Shown: positions 61,294-64,000 of the stretch, piece after piece
Position numbering within the stretch: the stretch's first letter is position 1
Layout: each line of letters starts with the position of its first letter
Assembly (NCBI GenBank): GCA_025964685.1
Contig: JAOPYG010000377.1
Location: 1 to 64,000, forward strand
DNA: 64,000 nucleotides
Source: Actinoallomurus sp.
GTDB lineage: Bacteria > Actinomycetota > Actinomycetes > Streptosporangiales > Streptosporangiaceae
Direction of reading: 5' to 3'
Position numbers and translations under genes: made by a program
The notes under the pieces: generated by a model
Database searches by the model: none
Seen by the model: the letters and a program-made list of their open reading frames with translations, nothing else
What the model was told of the DNA's origin: nothing

Positions 61294-61427
61294 CGAACAC
61301 CTGGTCAGTACGTGGCCTCGGCCCGCGCACGGCGCACCCCGTGCTCCGGCCGTAGCCCGCGAGCCCGGCCGACGAGCACGCCTCAGCGGCATGATCCGGC
61401 AGCGTCGCCGGCACCCGCCGGCCGGGA

Positions 61428-63125
61428 TCAGCCTGCCCGGCCGAGACCCTCCCGCCGCATCACCCCACCGGACTCGCGTGCCTTCGCCGCGACATGGTCC
61501 GCGGCGATGAAGCCGAACACGAGCGCGGGACCGAGCGAGCTGCCGCCCCCCGGATACACCCGCCCCATGACCGAGGCCGACGTCGCACCGGCGGCGTAGA
61601 GACCCTCGATCGGGGCCCCGTCCTCGGTCAGGACCCGGGCGTGCTCGTCGGTGAGCAGGCCGCCGCAGGTGCCGGCGTCCCCCGGGTACAGCTCGATGGC
61701 GTAGAAGGGCGCCTTGCGCAGGGCGCCGAGACTGGGGTTGGGGCGATGCGCACGGTCTCCGCCCGCCCGGTCGACCTCGCTGGCACCCCGCTCGAAGTCC
61801 TTGTCGACCCCGGCGTCGGCCATCGCGTTGAACCGGGCGACCGAGCGTTCCAGCCCGCCGGGATCGATGCCGCAGGCTTCGGCCAGGCCCGGGATGGTGT
61901 CGGACTTCTTGAGGTAGCCGCTGCTGAGCCACTCGCGAGGGGTGAGCCGGGGCATCGCGGTGCCGAAGGGGTATCGGTTGCGGTGCCGGGCGTCGAAGAC
62001 GATCCACGAGGGGATGGCCTTCCGCTCGTACATCTTCTGGCCGATCTCCATGTAGCTCGTCGCTTCGTTGCAGTAGCGCTCCCCCTGCACGTCCACGATG
62101 ATCGAGAACGGCGCGACGCGTTCCCACAGGGGCGCGGAGGGCGTTCCGTCGGGCAGGATCGTCGTCGGTGACCAGGTCGCCTCGTCCATCAGCGCGGTGG
62201 CGGCGCCGACCTCCATCCCGGCGGTGATCGCGTCACCCGTGTCGTGCACCCGCACCGAGGTCCACTCGGTGGACGACGGCTGTGGCTGGTACTTCCTGCG
62301 CATCTCGGCGTTGCGCGAGAAACCGCCGGCGGCGAGCAGCACGCCGTGCCGGGCGCGGACCGTCTCGTCCGCGCCGATCCGGACGCCGACCACCCTTCCG
62401 TTCTCGACGACCAGTTCGCGGAGCGGGCTGTCGCGCCGGACACGGACGCCCAGGCGCTTGGCGGCGTACAGGAGCTGGGCCACGAGTGCCCGCCCCAGGC
62501 TGACGTTCCGCTGCCGGCGCGCCATGCTCATCATGGTCCGGCCGGCCACGGCGATGGCCGCGTGGCGGCCCGCCGCGGTGGTCATCACGTACGGGATGTC
62601 CATGATCTCGCGGGCGTTCTTGGTCAGGATCTGCATCTTGAAGGCGCTGTCGTTGTGCAGCCAGTCGTCCCACTCGCCCAGCCGGTGGCGGTCGAAGATG
62701 CGCGCCATGAAGCACCGGCCCCGTACGGAGCCGCCCGGCAGCTCGGGGTAGTAGTCGGGATAGCCATCGGAGTAGACGAAGTCGAGGCCCTGCTCGCGCA
62801 GGAACTCCACGGTGCGGGGGCCCTGGCGTACGTAGGCCTGCTTGCGCTCGTGCGACGCGGCCGGGCCGGCGTCACCGACGCACGCGTCGAGATATTCCAT
62901 GGCCGTCTCCTCCGAGTCGGCCGCCCCTGCCTCCCGCATGAGGGAGTTGTTGGGGATCCAGATGGCGCCGCCGGACATTGCGGAGGTACCACCGAGTTGT
63001 GCTGACTTCTCCACGACGAGGACGTCGAGCCCGAGGGCCCTCGCTCTCACCGCCGCCGACAGCCCGGCGGCCCCCGATCCGACGATGATGAGGTCCGCGG
63101 TCGTGTCTTCGCTTCTCGGCTCCAC
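61428..63125 (-). CDS. FAD-dependent 3-ketosteroid-delta1-dehydrogenase/fumarate-reductase-like flavoprotein
   Basis: DLIIVGSGAAGLSAAVRARALGLDVLVVEKSAQLGGTSAMSGGAIWIPNN; C-terminal GLYAAGATSASVMGRVYPGGGSSLGPALVFGFIAADHV. GTG start at 63125. Confidence 0.92.
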   Translation of the reverse strand: MEPRSEDTTADLIIVGSGAAGLSAAVRARALGLDVLVVEKSAQLGGTSAMSGGAIWIPNNSLMREAGAADSEETAMEYLDACVGDAGPAASHERKQAYVRQGPRTVEFLREQGLDFVYSDGYPDYYPELPGGSVRGRCFMARIFDRHRLGEWDDWLHNDSAFKMQILTKNAREIMDIPYVMTTAAGRHAAIAVAGRTMMSMARRQRNVSLGRALVAQLLYAAKRLGVRVRRDSPLRELVVENGRVVGVRIGADETVRARHGVLLAAGGFSRNAEMRRKYQPQPSSTEWTSVRVHDTGDAITAGMEVGAATALMDEATWSPTTILPDGTPSAPLWERVAPFSIIVDVQGERYCNEATSYMEIGQKMYERKAIPSWIVFDARHRNRYPFGTAMPRLTPREWLSSGYLKKSDTIPGLAEACGIDPGGLERSVARFNAMADAGVDKDFERGASEVDRAGGDRAHRPNPSLGALRKAPFYAIELYPGDAGTCGGLLTDEHARVLTEDGAPIEGLYAAGATSASVMGRVYPGGGSSLGPALVFGFIAADHVAAKARESGGVMRREGLGRAG

Positions 63126-63275
63126 TGTCTGCTCCTCAACCGGTCCGCGGTCGCTTCGAGGCGTGATGAATCGAGTCAGGCTCCGACGAAAGGCGGGCCG
63201 GGCAGCCCTCGGCCCACCGGTGGCGGAGCCGTTGTCGCGGGATGCCCAGATAGTGCTCCGGCCACGGTCCGCGCA

Positions 63276-63292
63276 CATCTCCCAAATTGCTG
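63276..63292 (-). promoter_or_regulatory. Cluster motif site 7 (CAGCAATTTGGGAGATG)
   Basis: Upstream of the 63125 gene. Confidence 0.72.
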
Positions 63293-63323
63293 TCCGGCCA
63301 GGGCCATGCGCCCTTCACCGATC

Positions 63324-63896
63324 TCACGTGATGAAGTCGTAGTCGTAGTACAGGTGGGTCCGCTCCACGGCCTCCTGCCAGGTCGCGTAGCGGCGCAACC
63401 CGTAGAGCAGCGGCTGGTGGGTGTTCAGCCGGGTGACCGAGCGGACCTGTGCCATGAGCACGCAGTGGTCGCCGACGACCTTTGCGTCGATCACGGCGCA
63501 GTCGGCGATCGTGTGCGCGGAGTTGACCAGATGCGGGCCAGCGGTGCGATCGCCGGTCCGCCAGCCGATGTGGTCGAACCGGTCCGGCACGCCGGAGGCG
63601 AACAGCTCCGCGGTGGGCTGCGCCTGGTCGTGCAGCAGGTTGACGGCGAACATGTCGCGGTCCCGCACGGCGTTCAGCGTGGGGCTGCCACACCTCAGGC
63701 AGACCAGCAGGACCGGCGGGTCCAGCGAAACGCTGCACAGTGACGTGCAGGTCATCCCCCACGGACGGTCGTCACGGTCGAGGGCCGTGACGATGGAGAC
63801 GCCTGTGGGAAAACCGGACCACAGCAGCCGGGTGTCGACCGGCTCCTCACGCGGCGGGGTGCCGGCCGGTGGCACCGCCCCTTGCTCCGACATCAT
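63324..63896 (-). CDS. Flavin reductase (HpaC-like FMN-binding domain)
   Basis: FPTGVSIVTALDRDDRPWGMTCTSLCSVSLDPPVLLVCLRCGSPTLNAVRDRDMFAVNLL. Confidence 0.93.
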   Translation of the reverse strand: MMSEQGAVPPAGTPPREEPVDTRLLWSGFPTGVSIVTALDRDDRPWGMTCTSLCSVSLDPPVLLVCLRCGSPTLNAVRDRDMFAVNLLHDQAQPTAELFASGVPDRFDHIGWRTGDRTAGPHLVNSAHTIADCAVIDAKVVGDHCVLMAQVRSVTRLNTHQPLLYGLRRYATWQEAVERTHLYYDYDFIT

Positions 63897-63929
63897 CGTC
63901 CTTACGCCTCCTGCGGATGAGGTGATCTG

Positions 63930-64000
63930 TCAGCGAACATCGGCGACACCCCGCGTCGCCCCGATCGGGGCGCCGGTCTGCCGCGACATCGAGCGCTGGA
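63930..64000 (-). CDS. Possible 3' end of a minus-strand gene continuing past the right edge
   Basis: Minus-strand frame reads ...RSMSRQTGAPIGATRGVADVR-stop; only about 23 codons visible. Confidence 0.25.
   Translation of the reverse strand, partial: QRSMSRQTGAPIGATRGVADVR

Overview
The window is one large accessory locus from a high-GC actinomycete: a hybrid type I PKS / Cy-type NRPS biosynthetic gene cluster. It starts inside a PKS gene (KS, cut by the left edge, then AT-DH-KR-ACP). Three NRPS proteins follow, each with a Cy-like domain, a cysteine-like A domain and a PCP; two of them also end in a thioesterase. Between and after them lie a GMC oxidoreductase, a free thioesterase and two paralogous BBE-type flavoproteins. 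Downstream are a SagB-type azoline dehydrogenase with a RiPP-like N-terminal half, several FAD monooxygenases, methyltransferases and one GT1 glycosyltransferase. A dispersed but apparently complete dTDP-(dimethylamino)-trideoxyhexose gene set is present, together with a PIG-L deacetylase plus acyltransferase pair, CCR plus ethylmalonyl-CoA-mutase-like genes, exporters, a two-component system and two AraC-type regulators. My reading by eye is a glycosylated thiazol(in)e-polyketide cluster; I cannot name the product. The most interesting signals are: (1) a 17-nt motif, consensus GAGCAATTTgGGAGAtG, found at ten intergenic positions and in each case pointing at a transcription-unit start, which looks like a cluster-wide regulon; (2) the SagB fusion inside an NRPS cluster; (3) one canonical Cy domain next to two with altered Cy motifs, and two terminal TEs; (4) a TTA codon in one AraC regulator. 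Coordinates and motifs were read manually. Homology statements come from motif recognition and no search was run.
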